DNA of 64,000 nt. It comes from Casuarius casuarius (taxonomy: Eukaryota; Chordata; Aves; Casuariiformes; Casuariidae). The position numbers and the translations under genes were made by a program. Each line of letters begins with the position of its first letter. Position 1 is the first letter of the stretch. Positions 11,901 through 23,405 of the stretch are shown here, one piece after another. The stretch lies in assembly GCA_003342895.1 (NCBI GenBank), contig PTFA01000411.1:248001-312000 (forward strand). Reading direction: 5' to 3'. The notes under the pieces were generated by a model. That model saw only the letters and a list, made by a program, of their open reading frames with translations, was not told the DNA's origin and did not search any database.

Positions 11901-12799
11901 AAAAGAGCTAGCTGTCATTATTGTGTCACATCCTGCAATCACATTCTGCAAATATTCTTCTCCTGGTTCTCCATTTTACCATTTCAGATCAAGTTTGTCT
12001 TGAAGACAATAGAGACGCTAACCAAGGATCAGGCTATTTTGACTCATATTTGCTCTGTTCAAACTGGCTGTAACGTAGGCACTTCCTGTGACAGCTGAAA
12101 GCATATCAGCAATGAGTCACAATTCTCTGATCACCTGGAAACTGCATACTGGAAAAACATTCACTTCTTCCTATACAAGATTTACTTAGAGTTCTCCTGG
12201 GTCAAGAGACATTGTTTGGTAACCAATTTCCAAGCTACTCACCTTGGACCTTTAAAGTTATGCCCTTTTGGCTTCAATCTATCCCACGTACTGGAGGCAC
12301 CTAAGATGCTCACATTATGACTTGCTCTTTGCAGCCACCTGTTCCTTTCCATGGACTATGCTCCACATCACTTCTCCCTTAGCTTTGTGTTTTGTCAATA
12401 TATTGGCAAATAAGATCACTAGGACGGTATAGTCCTTGATCTCTAGGTCAAACTAAACATGATGGTAGACTGCAAATGTCAACCACCACAGTCAAAATAT
12501 ATACTGCAGCTGCATATCAAGAAATATTTAATGGCTTATTTTTGATCCCAGAGACACTGAGTTGTTCATTACATCTTGTTTCAGCTGTCTCAAAGCTAAG
12601 TACCTATTCTAAAACACTTATCTATACTTTGTAATCACTGGAGAACCAGAGTCACCTTTATGGAGTAATTCATCCCACTATCTCAGAAACCATCCTTGAA
12701 ATGAAATTAATTACTCTCTGGAGCACACTCTCTCCTTTTGTCTTGCTTTTATCTACTAAGGAATCCTAATAGAGGTACTCATTTGCCCACATATAGGCA
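8920..12799. other. Non-coding DNA with one purine-rich patch
   Basis: Frames reach at most about 100 codons (10529-10828 minus, 10980-11285 plus) and carry no known motif. A purine-rich patch at 9261-9320 is listed separately. No other repeat or gene signal was recognised. Confidence 0.55.
9261..9320 (+). repeat. Purine-rich GGAAA/GGCAA patch
   Basis: The strand is almost all purine, built from irregular AAGGAAAG, AAGGCAAG and AAGGAAGG units. It is a degenerate pentamer microsatellite, related in type to the pyrimidine tract at 27.6 kb but on the other strand and much shorter. Confidence 0.65.
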
Positions 12800-13150
12800 T
12801 CTCACCCCATTTCAGACACCCTAGACCACCTAAGACATCCCTACAGGGCTGGCAGGTATAGTACAAGACTTACAGGTATTTTTCTGGCACAGTAAAGAGA
12901 GACAAGGTGGGATATCTTAGGTCATCTCAAATAGCATGAGACACATGTGTGGCCAACTGACCCTACCCTATATGATTAGTTTAGACTAGATTTGTACCTT
13001 TAGATGGTTATATTTGAGTAAGGTTAATCCCACATGCAGTGCTCAGTTTAGGTGTCTTGGACTCAAGTCAGTTGCTCACACATAGTCTAGTGACATTTGA
13101 GATGCACCAGAGTATCCTGCCTGTACATCAGCTGCTGCTGCAGAAAGACA
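12800..13150. repeat. Decayed interspersed repeat, copy A (unnamed family)
   Basis: Blocks here recur in altered form at about 25.3-25.58 kb. GGCTGGCAGGTATAGTACAAG with ACTTACAGG matches GGCTGACAGATATGACGCATG with ATCTACAGG. TCTTAGGTCATCTCAAATAG matches CCTAGGGCATCTCAGATGG. CAGTTGCTCACACATAG followed by ATTTGAGATGC matches CAGTTGCCCAGCCATATGG followed by ATTTGAAATGC. The order of the last block differs between copies, suggesting rearrangement or partial internal duplication. The family was not named with confidence; an old LTR or DNA element would fit. Confidence 0.5.
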
Positions 13151-16100
13151 GAGATCTCACTAGGTCCTGTGTCATAAAAAAACAGACACTTGTTCTGCCT
13201 ACAGCCAATCAACATTTCTTGTAGGAATCCCTATTTTCAAAACAGGGAGTATTTATGTATCCTGTGATTTCCTCCAACATCCATGTAGAGCTTTGTTTTA
13301 CATTTGCTTGCAGAAATTCAAATGTCTTGCAATGCACTATACCTTCCAAGTTTTGACTCAGCATGAAATATAAGGGCACAAGTATATGCAGATCAAAATG
13401 GCACGAATTAGTCCCAGGTACCTCTGCAAAGAGAAGCTCCACTGCACTTCATTTATGTATAAATGTAAGTAGGAGAGACAAAGCACAGGCATCACAATGA
13501 TGAATAGTGGTAGAAAAGGAATTTTGGTTACAAAAGCCATACTGCAGCTGAGAAAAGAAAAAGGAGAACCAAACAAAGAACAAGAAGCAAAATGTTGAAC
13601 TACAAACAGGAGAATTTTGCAAAAGTACTCAGAAAAAGTTTAAAAGTGTACACAAAACTAGGCAATGGATTGTATCAATGTAAACATCCCTTGTAGCAAA
13701 GAAGGCATATGCACTTATAGCGGGAGACAGAACCGTACACAGCAAAGTACCTAAGAGGCAAGAAGAACAGTTAACAACAACCTGTCGTGTAACTTTTGAG
13801 TCTGGTTGAGGCTTAAGTGAATAATAGGCTTGGCTAAGTGCTTTGTGATCAGCATTTTTGAAATATTGCTGGAGCACATACATGGCTATTGGAAATCAAA
13901 TGCAAAATAAGTGTTTGTTCAGAAAGTGCCATATAAGGTTTCAGGTGCATGCCTACTGTTGATAATCACAGATCGATAATCACATTTATAGCTAAAACTG
14001 CAAAGAACTTTACACTTTTTCTCATTGCCCAGCACTTAGAGCCCTTAGTCTGTAAGGATTGAAACTTTTTCAAGGAAATAAAAAAAGAAAGTATATCTCC
14101 AGAAATCTTTCATAGGTCTGTCTCTTAAAGTCTAGTTCACGGATTGAAGTGTGTTTTTTCAAAAGTGCAAGGTTTATTAACAAAGAAAATTGCAAACAGA
14201 AAGCCAAAAAAGGAGAACTTTCCAAATAACTTCCCATTTAGAAGCCCATTAAGCTTAAGATTGCTTCCCTCAATAAAATAACCCAGTACATCTTTTCTGC
14301 TGTCTAATCACAAGTTACATAGACATGATTAAACCCATAATCAGTCTGCCCTAGTCCCATGAATGTAAATTTTTGTGGTAACATCAGAATCAGCATTCCA
14401 AACTTCTTGTGTTTAAGGTCTTTCAAAGTCCCTTACTTTGGAGCTTCTGTTTCCAACCATACCACTATACTAACATCTATGGGATGCAGGTAGACTCAGA
14501 CAGGAGAAGACTTCCCTATCCTGCAAATGCTTTTAAGATTTCACTTTTTTCTCTGCTTCCCACTGCGATGTCAATGAAATTTTTCTAAATGTTAATAGGG
14601 GAAAAAAGAGGAAGATGGACAGAGAAAACACCATGAGCCTGTCAATTATACGGTTGCTACTGATCTTACTGCTCCTGAAGTTGTGTCCTCGCTGTGTCCT
14701 CTGTATCCTGAGCTGATTTATGAACAATGAATCTACTTTTCGCAGTCCACTGCACATTCTCAGGCTCATCATAGCACTTACAAAAGCCAAATCCCATTTC
14801 AAAAGCATAGGCTATCTTACAGGTGTGAGAGCTAACTACCTATTTCCCGGATGGAAATTCAGAAGAGAAAGAGCACACTTGACAAATTAGGACATTAATT
14901 TTTTGTCTACAATAATAAGAGGAAAGAAAGAGTATGTAGCTATCATGAGGTAAAGGTGAGGAAAGGTCTTTTTGCAATTGGGAATTATTATTAAAGAAGA
15001 CGGCAATGGACCACAAGCACAAAGAGGCAGGTTCCATTAAGATTGACTGCCATCTTTGTTCCTCTTGTTTACCAGGGACCAAACTTCCCTTCTGAAATTT
15101 TCTGCAGCATCAGAGACATCTAGTGGCTGAATAGCATAAAGCAAGGACATATCCTGACAAGTCCTACTCCTTCTCCCCCAAAGCCCAGGAGAAAACGAGG
15201 GTCAGTCACCTGCTCCAGTAGTGCTGAGGGAAAGGAAACCACTTTTCTTCCTGCTTTTGCCACCGCCCCCGCCATCCACAAAGTATGGAACCAGAGAAAG
15301 AGAATACAGATGAGTGCATGAAGATTCAGGATGTGCTTAGTTATGGGAATGAGGGACACCACTGACACATATTGATATCTTAGCCTAGAATATAAAGCGA
15401 CTCACTTGAACCCTGAAAAACGTAAGCCTAAAGCTCAATCAGGAGTCTCACTTCCTGTCCTGAATCCCACATGAAACAAAAACCAGTGGGCTTTTCACAG
15501 CCCTTGGTATATCCAACACAGAACATGACTGGAAATATAAGTCAGGTCATCAGCTGTTATGTGAAATGCAAAGAGGTTTCTGGAAAAGCCAAGCAGATAA
15601 TCTCTTGCCTACTGCTGAGAAAATCACCCTATTGCAAACTAAAAAGACCGTAACAGGCTGGAATTCAACACTTGGCTGGACAAAATAGGACAGTTCCCAC
15701 CCTGCTGCAATTCTGTTGAAATTACGGGGTTATACAGCAGATCGGTTTGGTCTAGTATATTTTGTTAATAACAGAAAGTTTCCTGCTTTAAAAAAATCTC
15801 ATAGTTCAAATCTTGACTTCCATTATCTGTGATAAAAAGATCCTCTTAAAGAATGAGATTCCATTCCTGTTCACTTGCAATTCACTTCTTGTAAAGGAAA
15901 TCAGAGTTCACAGAGGTGTGGTGCACACTTACATCATAACCAAAAAGGGAGGGCATACATAGTGCTCATATGCCCCATAGTTTAGATGCAGTCTACAGAC
16001 TCCCCAGGCAGTTTTGCTTTTTAAAGCACTAGTACCTATGGAGATGGTGCAGAAAATGAGGAAACTCATAAATACAAATACGTATTTTTGTACATCTTCC

Positions 16101-17411
16101 CCGAAGTGGTTACTCCCAGTCCATTTGGGATGAGATAGACTGTCCGTTCTCTTTTGTCATGTATAAATTCCATGAACGGGTATATTCATACCTGTGACAG
16201 AAGGTGGATCTGTTTTGCTGGCTTGCAACATTGTGTTGCTCACTGTAGACTAGGTGCTCATTTGACTTCTCCTTGCTGCTTCATTCCAGGGCATGTGGAG
16301 CCTTTTGGGGAGAAGAGATACGGGCACCTTCCCAAAGAGTATCTGAGGATGTTGAGCTGGGAGAAGCTGCTGGGATGCAGGGTGAGGCAGGGTAGAGACA
16401 TAGAGGAGGAGAAACCCAGTCATAAGGGAGCCTGCAGCACCCTCAGAAACTGGGAGACTGCTGAAAAGGCTGGGAAGCAAATAGCCCAGCCAAGCCTCAG
16501 AGGAGATGGAAAGAAAGAGATTTTTTCATGCAAACCCAGAATGAAGTTTGCTGCAGCCCAGTGAAAGCTGCTAGACTGAGAAAAACCTGGAGGAAAGAAT
16601 AGGTAGGTGGGAGATTTGCTAAAAACCATTTTTGTTTCACCCCAAAGATGTTTCTCTGTTTCAAAAAAGTCTTCCTTGTAGTTTATGTCAAAATAAAACC
16701 CAGCATTCAGGATTCAAAGCCCCCTACATGTCCTTGGCACGCTCTATTTAAGTGTGTAGTGAGGGTAGATGCACTTCACCATTTATAGCGCTCTTTCACA
16801 GTATTATATACAACAGGACCTGGTTCTGCCCAGTGCACTGTAAAGCAGAGTGAGGCCATGGTGGAACGGGTGTAAAACAGCCCACTCCCCTGAGTATAAA
16901 CAGAAAATTGTGCAAGGGAGCAAGTCTGAGGCCTGATCTCTTTCAGTTTCTCTGATTAAGGTTTAGGCATGCACATTATCTGTGCTTTCCAGAGAATAAA
17001 ATTGCCCTTGGCAGTTTTTCCCTTCTTATTCATGCTTGCCAGGGCAAGCCAAGCCTGTAAGCCCATCTATAAACTCTGAAATGATCTGATACATTAACAT
17101 TACATATTAATAATGAGTTCTAAGTTTTTGAATTAATTAGAAATATAATGAGCTCCTTCCTAGCCCAGGTACCTTGGTTATTATTTTTACCATAGAGGAT
17201 TTTGTTTCATATTCCAAATTACCCTGCAATTGTCTCGGTTTGGTTACACGTAAGCATTTGATCCAGGTTATGAAATACAACTCATCAGATATCTATTCAC
17301 TTTACAGACCATCTTTCCCATGGTAAAAATGCAGTGGCCCTGATTGGAAAAGTGTTAAAAAATTTCTTGGCGCTGGCTTCACCATGGATGTCTCAATCTG
17401 CCGCTTTTTCC
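13151..17411. other. Non-coding DNA, mostly featureless
   Basis: No supported gene. A slightly GC-richer patch at about 16,240-16,600 contains a 136-codon plus frame (16,154-16,564) and two shorter minus frames over the same bases. Its wording resembles leader-like parts of sauropsid interspersed repeats rather than a known protein. Elsewhere no structure was recognised. Confidence 0.5.
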
Positions 17412-17425
17412 TTTTTTTTTTTTTT
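17412..17425 (-). repeat. Poly(T) run of 14
   Basis: Fourteen thymines, that is poly(A) on the minus strand. No retroposon body was recognised beside it. Confidence 0.7.
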
Positions 17426-17593
17426 CCTAACTGCCTCCGTGTTCTTGTCAATACTATAACTGCCTCTCCACAATAACCATTATGTTCTGTCGTGTCAGTC
17501 ATCTGGAGCACCTGTTAAGCTGACCCGTCATACAGTAACTCTGAACCACTTACATCCTATATTTTTGGCTGGAGACCAAGATGCTCCAATTGA

Positions 17594-17619
17594 TTTTTTT
17601 TTTTTTTTTTTTTTTTTTT
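17594..17619 (-). repeat. Poly(T) run of 26
   Basis: Twenty-six thymines, the longest homopolymer in the window. On the minus strand it reads as a poly(A) tail, but the DNA on its 3' side in plus orientation is not a recognisable retrocopy. Length is likely variable and error-prone in sequencing. Confidence 0.75.
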
Positions 17620-19249
17620 ACTAATTCCCAGCAAGATCAATGCACGGCTGAAATTCACTGCCACACAGCTCTCTTCATCACTATAATCAGATAGCTGGCT
17701 GCAGCACGAAGTAGACACAAGGGCAGCAAACAAAGAATAGGCGGAATCCAAGATAAGGTACATATTATGCTGCAAAAGGTTTCCATCAGCCAAATGGCTT
17801 TCAGTTTACTATACATAGCTACCTCCTCCACACCAATGCTTTCACTTCCGATGTGGATTGTATCTCTGCTTATGCACTAAGTGGTTTAAAATCTGTGCTG
17901 GTCTGTACCTGTGTAAGTACTCTTCTCAGTTATCTATACCTGGGGACAGAATTTGACCACGTGTAAGTAGAAACTCACAGATAAACATGATGCAACATAA
18001 CAAGATACATCTATTCCCTATCTTGATCTCTAGATAATAGCTGCCTGTTTTTCATCTCTCCAGTGGTTTCCATTTATCTGTTGTGCTTTGAATCCAGCTG
18101 AGGTATTACAGAAGAGAGAAACACTTTTCTACATGATTTAACTAAGTGACAAAATTGTGAGGAGATCACGGTGACCCTGGCTATTTCTGTGCTAGAAAAG
18201 CGAACAGGGTGAGCTTTTCAGCTTCAAGCACTGGCACGTGATTGTCCATGCTGGTTAGTGGTTGGCGTGCTCCTCGACACGGTCTGGGCCGGTGCCCACA
18301 CTCCCCGTCAGTCCCTGGGATCAGCGAGGGGATAGCACAGACCCACTCTGTGACTGTTTCCACTCACCCAAAAGTGTGAACCAAGTTACCAGTCCTAGAG
18401 AAAAGAGAGTTTAGTCATATGGACGTGAGTTGTTCTGTGCAGCTGATCCCCGAATCCAGAGAACCAGCCGTGGTTTATTTTATCTATTAATATAGACCAT
18501 TGTGCATATGACTCGTATCAGTCCTGCTAGACAAATAGCCTCACTAATCTACTAGGACCCTGAGAACAGAGCTAGTGATAACAGAGAAAGGTAACTTTTT
18601 TAATCATGCAGGCCCAAGAAGCCTTTTTCATTCATAACATCATTTTCCTCTTGCATCTATTCATTTAACTTTCCTAATAACAGGGCCAGCCATATGAAAA
18701 GGTGGACCAGTTTTTAATACACTGGAGTGCCTCCTTTTGTCTTCAGGCTATTTTCAAAATTCAACCCTGCAGATTTAGAGCCTGCAGAGAGACTGTGGTT
18801 GTGAAACAAAGAAGCTGGAACATACTAACAGTATTATATACCTTTTCTGCTGTTTTGTTCTCTTTTTAAATTGGGGAACATGATTTATAAAGAATCACCC
18901 ATGTCCCCGTAATACATGACTAGATCCATAAAAAGTATTCTTTTGAAGTCCACCGGCTACCACATGGTCACCAGTTTCCCCCTAAGCAAAATTAGCTATA
19001 GGATCAAAGCTCATTTCAGACAACTGATAAGTCAGGCTTGTGTAAGACAATTCACGCCGTCTCCTTTGGCACAGCGGCAGCATTTTTGGCACGCATTCAG
19101 TATTCCATGTATCTGCCTAAACAATCCATGCTGCACTGTTTGTCACAACATTGCCCACCCTCTGCACCCGTGTTGCTCCAAATTACGTATCAGTAAAACC
19201 CTGTTGGGAATTTCCACATTTGCTTTGCTGAAATTTTCCATGTAGATGA
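17620..19249. other. Non-coding DNA with a GC-richer patch
   Basis: The segment 18,170-18,370 is richer in GC and CpG than its neighbours and holds a 60-codon minus frame with no recognised domain. On the minus strand an AATAAA lies just before it (complement of 18,474-18,479). This is not enough to call an LTR or an exon. The remainder shows nothing. Confidence 0.45.
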
Positions 19250-20450
19250 TAACGCAGCCGTTCTTATAAGCCTATCTGCTGGTGTCATTAGGAAAATAAA
19301 TCAGATCAGGTCTATCTCAGAAATAAATCAAGTACACCAGCTGACACTTACAAACCTCACTGCTTTCATTAAATGTCAGCAGGCTTTTCATTGCTTTTGC
19401 TTATTTTTATTTCATTTTACATTTTCTCATAAATGCTCTACAGTTAATGTCTTCCAAATCCATTACTTTCCAGGTTCTTTGATACACAGTACTTCTCCTC
19501 TGTAAAATCATACACTGAGCCCTCGAGTAATATATTTTTCAGCCTGTATCATGATATTCTAATTACTGTTTAATGGCTCTTCCTGGCAAATAAAAAAAAA
19601 AGAACAACCCATAAAAAATGTAATTAAACAAGCCATCCTAAGGCCGTACCGATTCTAGGGGTTAACACAGAAATACTCTCATATATAGCTGCCTCTTTAA
19701 ATTATCACCCAATGAGAATTAAAATGTAGCTTTTCAGAGAACTGAAGGTCATTAAACCTTGGTTACATGTCACTTCCCATTATGAAAAAAGAATATAAAT
19801 AATCATTTCACAGTTTATATTAGATTGCATATTGCATCAATATAACTAAGACTCCTCTCTCCAAATGAAATGATAAATATGCTCATAAGGTTTTCTCTTT
19901 AGCATACCTCAGCCTACAACGCATGCACACATCTCACAGAAACGATTTCCTGACAGATTATTTAGAGTGAAAAATATTAGCTCCAAGCTGTATTAAAGTG
20001 TGCCATTAATAGCTGCAGAGCTTTTTTAGTAATCTAATGATTCCAACGTTTTAAAATTCAATTTTCTGAAACCCTATGTTTGCACATTTGGATTGCCCAC
20101 TTACATAATTTATTATTTTTAAATTATGTTTATACACATCAGATTGTCCATTCATCATGAGAGAAATGACATATCAGGCACAAGTGGAGGAGTTGAGATT
20201 TTTTTTTAAATAAGCATGTTTCTCTTGTATATGGAAAGTAGAACTAAGAGTACTAAATCATCCTGTCTCTAGAAACATATATGAACTGTAAACGAATGAG
20301 GTAGGCAATTTTGGTTAATTAGAATCAATAGTATCATCCTTTAATTAAACAATATTGATTGCATTATGCTGAGGGCAGCCTTGGAGAGGATATGTTTTAA
20401 TGTGATTTCTGTTTGACTTGCAAAAATATGTCAAGGGTCAAACTGAACGT
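19250..20450. other. AT-rich, repeat-poor block with homeodomain-type motifs
   Basis: This 1.2 kb stretch is strongly AT-rich and lacks recognisable transposons or long frames. It is dense in AATTA/TAATT-type strings, for example GGTTAATTAGAATCAATAG near 20,312 and CTTTAATTAAACAATATTG near 20,339. The last two carry AATCAATA and TATTGATT as 8-bp inverted partners. Such composition is typical of conserved non-coding elements near developmental genes, but conservation cannot be seen from one sequence. AT-rich neutral DNA is the main alternative. Confidence 0.35.
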
Positions 20451-23254
20451 GTACATGGAATATCCCATGCAGGGAGGGCAATCGCTCTGAATGCATCTGG
20501 GTCCTTTCCATAAAGTATACGAGTGGAACGCCAGTGTGAAATCTTTACAAGGAAAACTGGAGGCTTTTACTGAGAAACATGTGAGCTTTTCTATATTCCA
20601 CCTCCAGAGAGGTATAGCATCCCATTCTTTCCATTTCCAGTTTCAGGAAAATCGATAGAGGTGTGCATGGATCAGGAACCTCACTGCCGTTGCAACGTCT
20701 CCCATACACCATACAACATAGGATTTCATGTCAGTTCAAGGCGTGGTAAGACGAGAAAAGCAAGAGATCTCATGTGTCATCACTTTTTTCAGACCTGAGT
20801 GCAGTAACTTCAAGTTATTATTGATATAAGCATGACATGCAGTCTTCAATGTTACTGTTTTCCTTTACACAGTCAAAGAGAATATAATCTCAGAAATGCA
20901 GTAAAATACATTTTACTGAAGATGCATTAGGTCAGCAGTTAAGTGCTGAAACACATGCCATGTCATGTCAATATTGGTGACCAGAAGAATGTTCTTTAAA
21001 AACCAGCCTACGCAACTCCCAAATGTTCCTTTACAGTAACCAGCTAGGCCATACATCATGGGCAAAGTAGAATAAAACAATGTGAAAAGTTTGCTGTATG
21101 CCTATCTGTAAAGCCCATGCATGCTGGAATTTAGCTGAGCTGTCCAAGGAAGAAAATGTATATGTATGTTCCAGGAAATATTCAATCACCAGGGAAAATC
21201 TCCTGTCCGAGCAAATGTGGCCACTAATCAGTAACTGCAGGATTTTGCAATAGCTTCTGGTTTGCACACTATAATTCTGATCATTAGTAGTCACTACTAC
21301 AATTTCAAGGCCCTAAAATCCTACCAAGATCAGACCACCATTATAAAAAAGATGCAAACATATACAAAGAGGCAGCCCTGGTTCCCAAAGGCATTCTGGA
21401 AAAAAACTCAAAGAGTAAGGGAAAAACTGACACAAAGGGATGAAAAGACTCCAAGTTTCACAGTGGATCACAGATGAAAAGTCTTGCAGACTTCAAAGTC
21501 CCAGTTTAGTGTTCTTGTATCCCCTTCTTTCTCTTTGGCAGCAGGGACTAATACCTGAGATTTTGCTCTGAAAACACAGGTATTTATGCCACCAGTTAAA
21601 TGAGAACGTGTATTAGCTTTTTCCATTACAAAGACAATGTCCTATAGTGGAACACTCCAGCGATTCAATGCAGTACATACAAACGCATGCACACACATAC
21701 TCACAGGCACACACGTGCAGGTATACCCAAACCTTCCCCTTTTGAGCACATCAAGAGTGGGATCGCTTCATCAAAGGAACATACAGAGAGCGGAGGTGCA
21801 GAGACCGTTCCATCCGTGGAGCACGCAGGGAACAGTCGCATGTGTCAGTGTGCATGGTATTGCACAGTGTCATCCAGCTGTGAAATCCACTGGTGTCTTT
21901 CCCAATTCACCTATGGAAACAATAATGCAAGCACTCTCTGCAGCAATGGAAATCTACCATATATTTGTGGACTATAAGAATTGGCACCTGCCAATGGAAA
22001 ACAGCAAGGCAAGTAGTATATCTGTTGATAAATGTGGTAATGGTGCAACATCTTTTCTATCAACAAAACAGAAAGATTGTAGGCATGATCATCACTCCAT
22101 CAACAAAACACAAAGGGCAGCACTGAACAAAAATACCTGTGTTCATTACTACATGTTATATTAATTAGGAGTAGCATTCAGGTCAATTTTTCCTCCAGTC
22201 TTTTAAACGAAATTATGTATTTATTCAATTGATCACATTCTAAGTAGTCCCCATTTCAGAGCTTCCCTTTCTGGGTTATTTTCCCCTAGCTATCATTAAT
22301 ACAACGGCAAGGCTAATGAAGCACTCAATAGAATATAAATACTAATGAGGTGTGCTGGACTCACTAGTTAGCAGGTCTTTTAGGGGAGAGAATCGAATAG
22401 CAGAGTGAAACCATGCTAATATATATAGGACAGTCTGGAGGGTGCTTAGGTTTGTTTTTAACTCCTTCACCCACCATATTCTTTGTTCTTTGGCTTCAGT
22501 TTGTCTGCATGTGCCTTTCGGTCTCAGTAGGAGCCCAGCAGACTTTCAGCCAGAAAGGCTTTCACTGAGGTAGTTGCACAGGAAAATAGAAATGGTTCTT
22601 TTGCTGATGCAGATAAGTCCTCCCCACAACAACAAATTTAAGCAAAAGCCTCTCTTACTGCTAAAAGTTAAGTGTAGGGGGAGCTTGCTGACATAATTAC
22701 ACCTATCAGAGACCTCTATTTTCATGCCTTTTCCTGCCACATGGGCAAAACTTTGTCGAGAACAGCTGATCTTTATGGGAAGCCATCCCTCATGTACTCT
22801 AGCGCGGTTCTTAGTTTGGTTTTCTTCACTGAGGAATGAAATCATAGCTCTGCAAAACCCAAACAGGAAGAACTGCCCGGGCAGGAGTTCAAAATTGTTT
22901 TTAGTTCCTTGTGTGGCAGTGGTGAGAAAAAAAGGAGTCCCTGCTTGCACCCCTAGCTGGTTACAAAAACAAAAACCACGAGACAAAAGAAATTTGAAAA
23001 TGTCTAACTGGGCAAATACAGTAGCGTTATGTTTCTAAAATGAAGGTGATTTCAGCTATTTCCCTTCAGCTTTTACCTAGCTACTGTCATACAAATGGCC
23101 AGTTACCTCCTCTCAGCCAAAGTCACGTTAACTAAAAGCTGAGTAGCAGAAACTTGTGCAAACAGGATCACATGTAAAACGATCACAAGTGTTTGACCGA
23201 CCATATCTTATTTACACTAATTTGCCAATGCATATAATTTATCTAGGGATGAGG
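20451..23254. other. Non-coding DNA, no gene supported
   Basis: The frame at 21,637-22,164 (plus, 175 codons) is the longest outside the microsatellite, but it overlaps a second plus frame, contains a CA-rich stretch read as His/Thr, and matches no family. The DNA at 22,546-23,038 has overlapping frames on both strands, also without motifs. Nothing else was recognised. Confidence 0.5.
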
Positions 23255-23405
23255 AATGTGTCTCAGTGATTAGAGTGAAGTATGACACACAGGTTTATTT
23301 CTTTTCTTTGACACAGATTTAGACCACAGTGGCTCTGAGAGAATTATTTCTCTGTGCCTCAGTTTCCCAACTGCACATTCGCTGTAATGAGCCTTCCTTC
23401 TTCCT
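23255..23405 (+). repeat. CORE-SINE / MIR-like SINE
   Basis: GTGTCTCAGTGATTAGAGTG corresponds to the tRNA-derived A-box region (tagctcagtggttagagc). ACACAGGTTTATTTC is a degraded B box. TTTCTCTGTGCCTCAGTTTC followed by CCAACTGCACATTCGCTGTAATGAG is the diagnostic MIR core-to-tail segment (ctctgtgcctcagtttccccatctgtaaaatgag). An insertion of about 20 bp separates the B box from the core. Confidence 0.75.

Noticed and set aside
21637..22164. 175-codon plus frame as a possible gene
   Set aside because: It overlaps another plus frame in a different phase, includes a CA-rich tract, and has no domain, signal or family resemblance. This length is reachable by chance in 64 kb.
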